The translations under genes and the position numbers were made by a program. Shown here piece after piece: positions 63,920 through 64,000 of a stretch of 64,000 nt of DNA. The stretch comes from Rhodococcus_G sp042879035 (GTDB lineage Bacteria; Actinomycetota; Actinomycetes; Mycobacteriales; Mycobacteriaceae): the NCBI RefSeq assembly GCF_042879035.1, contig NZ_JBIAOU010000023.1:8011-72010 (forward strand). Direction: 5' to 3'. Numbering within the stretch: the stretch's first letter is position 1; each line of letters begins with the position of its first letter. A model generated the notes under the pieces. That model was not told the origin of the DNA, did no database searches, and saw nothing but the letters and a program-made list of their open reading frames with translations.

Positions 63920-64000
63920 TTAGGTGGGGAAGGTGTGGTGGCAGGTCGGGCAGGTCCCGATCCAATAGGCCAGTGCGCGTTGGAGTTTGCGTACGACGGC
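63920..64000 (-). CDS. C-terminal end of a transposase-like gene, runs off the window
   Basis: The last 26 codons before TAA 63920-63922 read LQRALAYWIGTCPTCHHTF, with a C-x2-C-H-H ending like some transposase C-termini. The family cannot be settled from this piece. The spacer 63824-63919 shows no gene. Confidence 0.45.
   Translation of the reverse strand, partial: AVVRKLQRALAYWIGTCPTCHHTFPT

Noticed and set aside
1..64000. CRISPR arrays, tRNA or rRNA genes, replication origin
   Set aside because: No regularly spaced repeats beyond the short duplications listed, no tRNA-like or rRNA-like sequence and no replication or partition gene were seen.

Overview
The window is high-GC DNA with GTG/TTG starts and GGAGG-type ribosome sites. 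Actinobacterial families dominate: FprB-type ferredoxin reductase, mycofactocin-type SDRs, P450 with [3Fe-4S] ferredoxin, DUF3263-like and DUF35 proteins. It looks like an accessory catabolic island, on a plasmid or genomic island, of a Rhodococcus/Gordonia/Mycobacterium-like organism; the genus is inference. I see no tRNA, rRNA, CRISPR array or replication gene.

Layout. 1-10 kb: the end of an SDR and two Dpp/Opp-type ABC importers on the minus strand. One is intact (SBP, DppB, a DppC-DppD fusion, DppF). The other is decaying (SBP intact; DppC with an in-frame stop; DppD frameshifted and cut by an IS3 remnant). 10-23 kb: CMD-like protein, alcohol dehydrogenase, NTF2-like protein, FadR-type GntR regulator, FprB-like reductase, ANL acyl-CoA synthetase with a coupled 35-codon leader ORF, aldehyde dehydrogenase, amidohydrolase, and a thiolase-like/DUF35 pair. 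23-30 kb: SDRs, two divergent cupins, a CMD protein, and broken meta-cleavage genes (extradiol dioxygenase and C-C hydrolase). 30-33 kb: a G/C-only tract and an IS1634-like element holding a nested 746-bp cassette with its own terminal repeats and two small ORFs. 33-40 kb: P450, TauD dioxygenase, mycofactocin-type SDR, CMD, VOC protein, KstD-like flavoprotein and a hydrolase. 41-50 kb: P450, ferredoxin, IclR regulator, aldehyde dehydrogenase, VOC, DUF1330 and a rhodocoxin-type reductase. 50-57 kb: a second ferredoxin, a second KstD-like flavoprotein, an ABM-type monooxygenase, a second GntR, a GlxA-type regulator and an isochorismatase-family hydrolase. 57-64 kb: nested and truncated insertion sequences (IS3, IS30, ISL3 twice, IS21, IS630).

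How it may work (inference): an imported or diffusible alicyclic, terpenoid or steroid-like carboxylic substrate would be hydroxylated by P450s fed by ferredoxins and two reductases. It would then be oxidised by ADH, ALDH and mycofactocin-type SDRs, desaturated by KstD-like flavoproteins, activated to a CoA ester, and cleaved by thiolase/DUF35, VOC, cupin or hydrolase enzymes. Two GntR, one IclR and one GlxA-type regulator would control it. Many CoA-pathway and ring-cleavage genes survive only as fragments, so the route may be partly dead, completed elsewhere, or a mosaic of several clusters.
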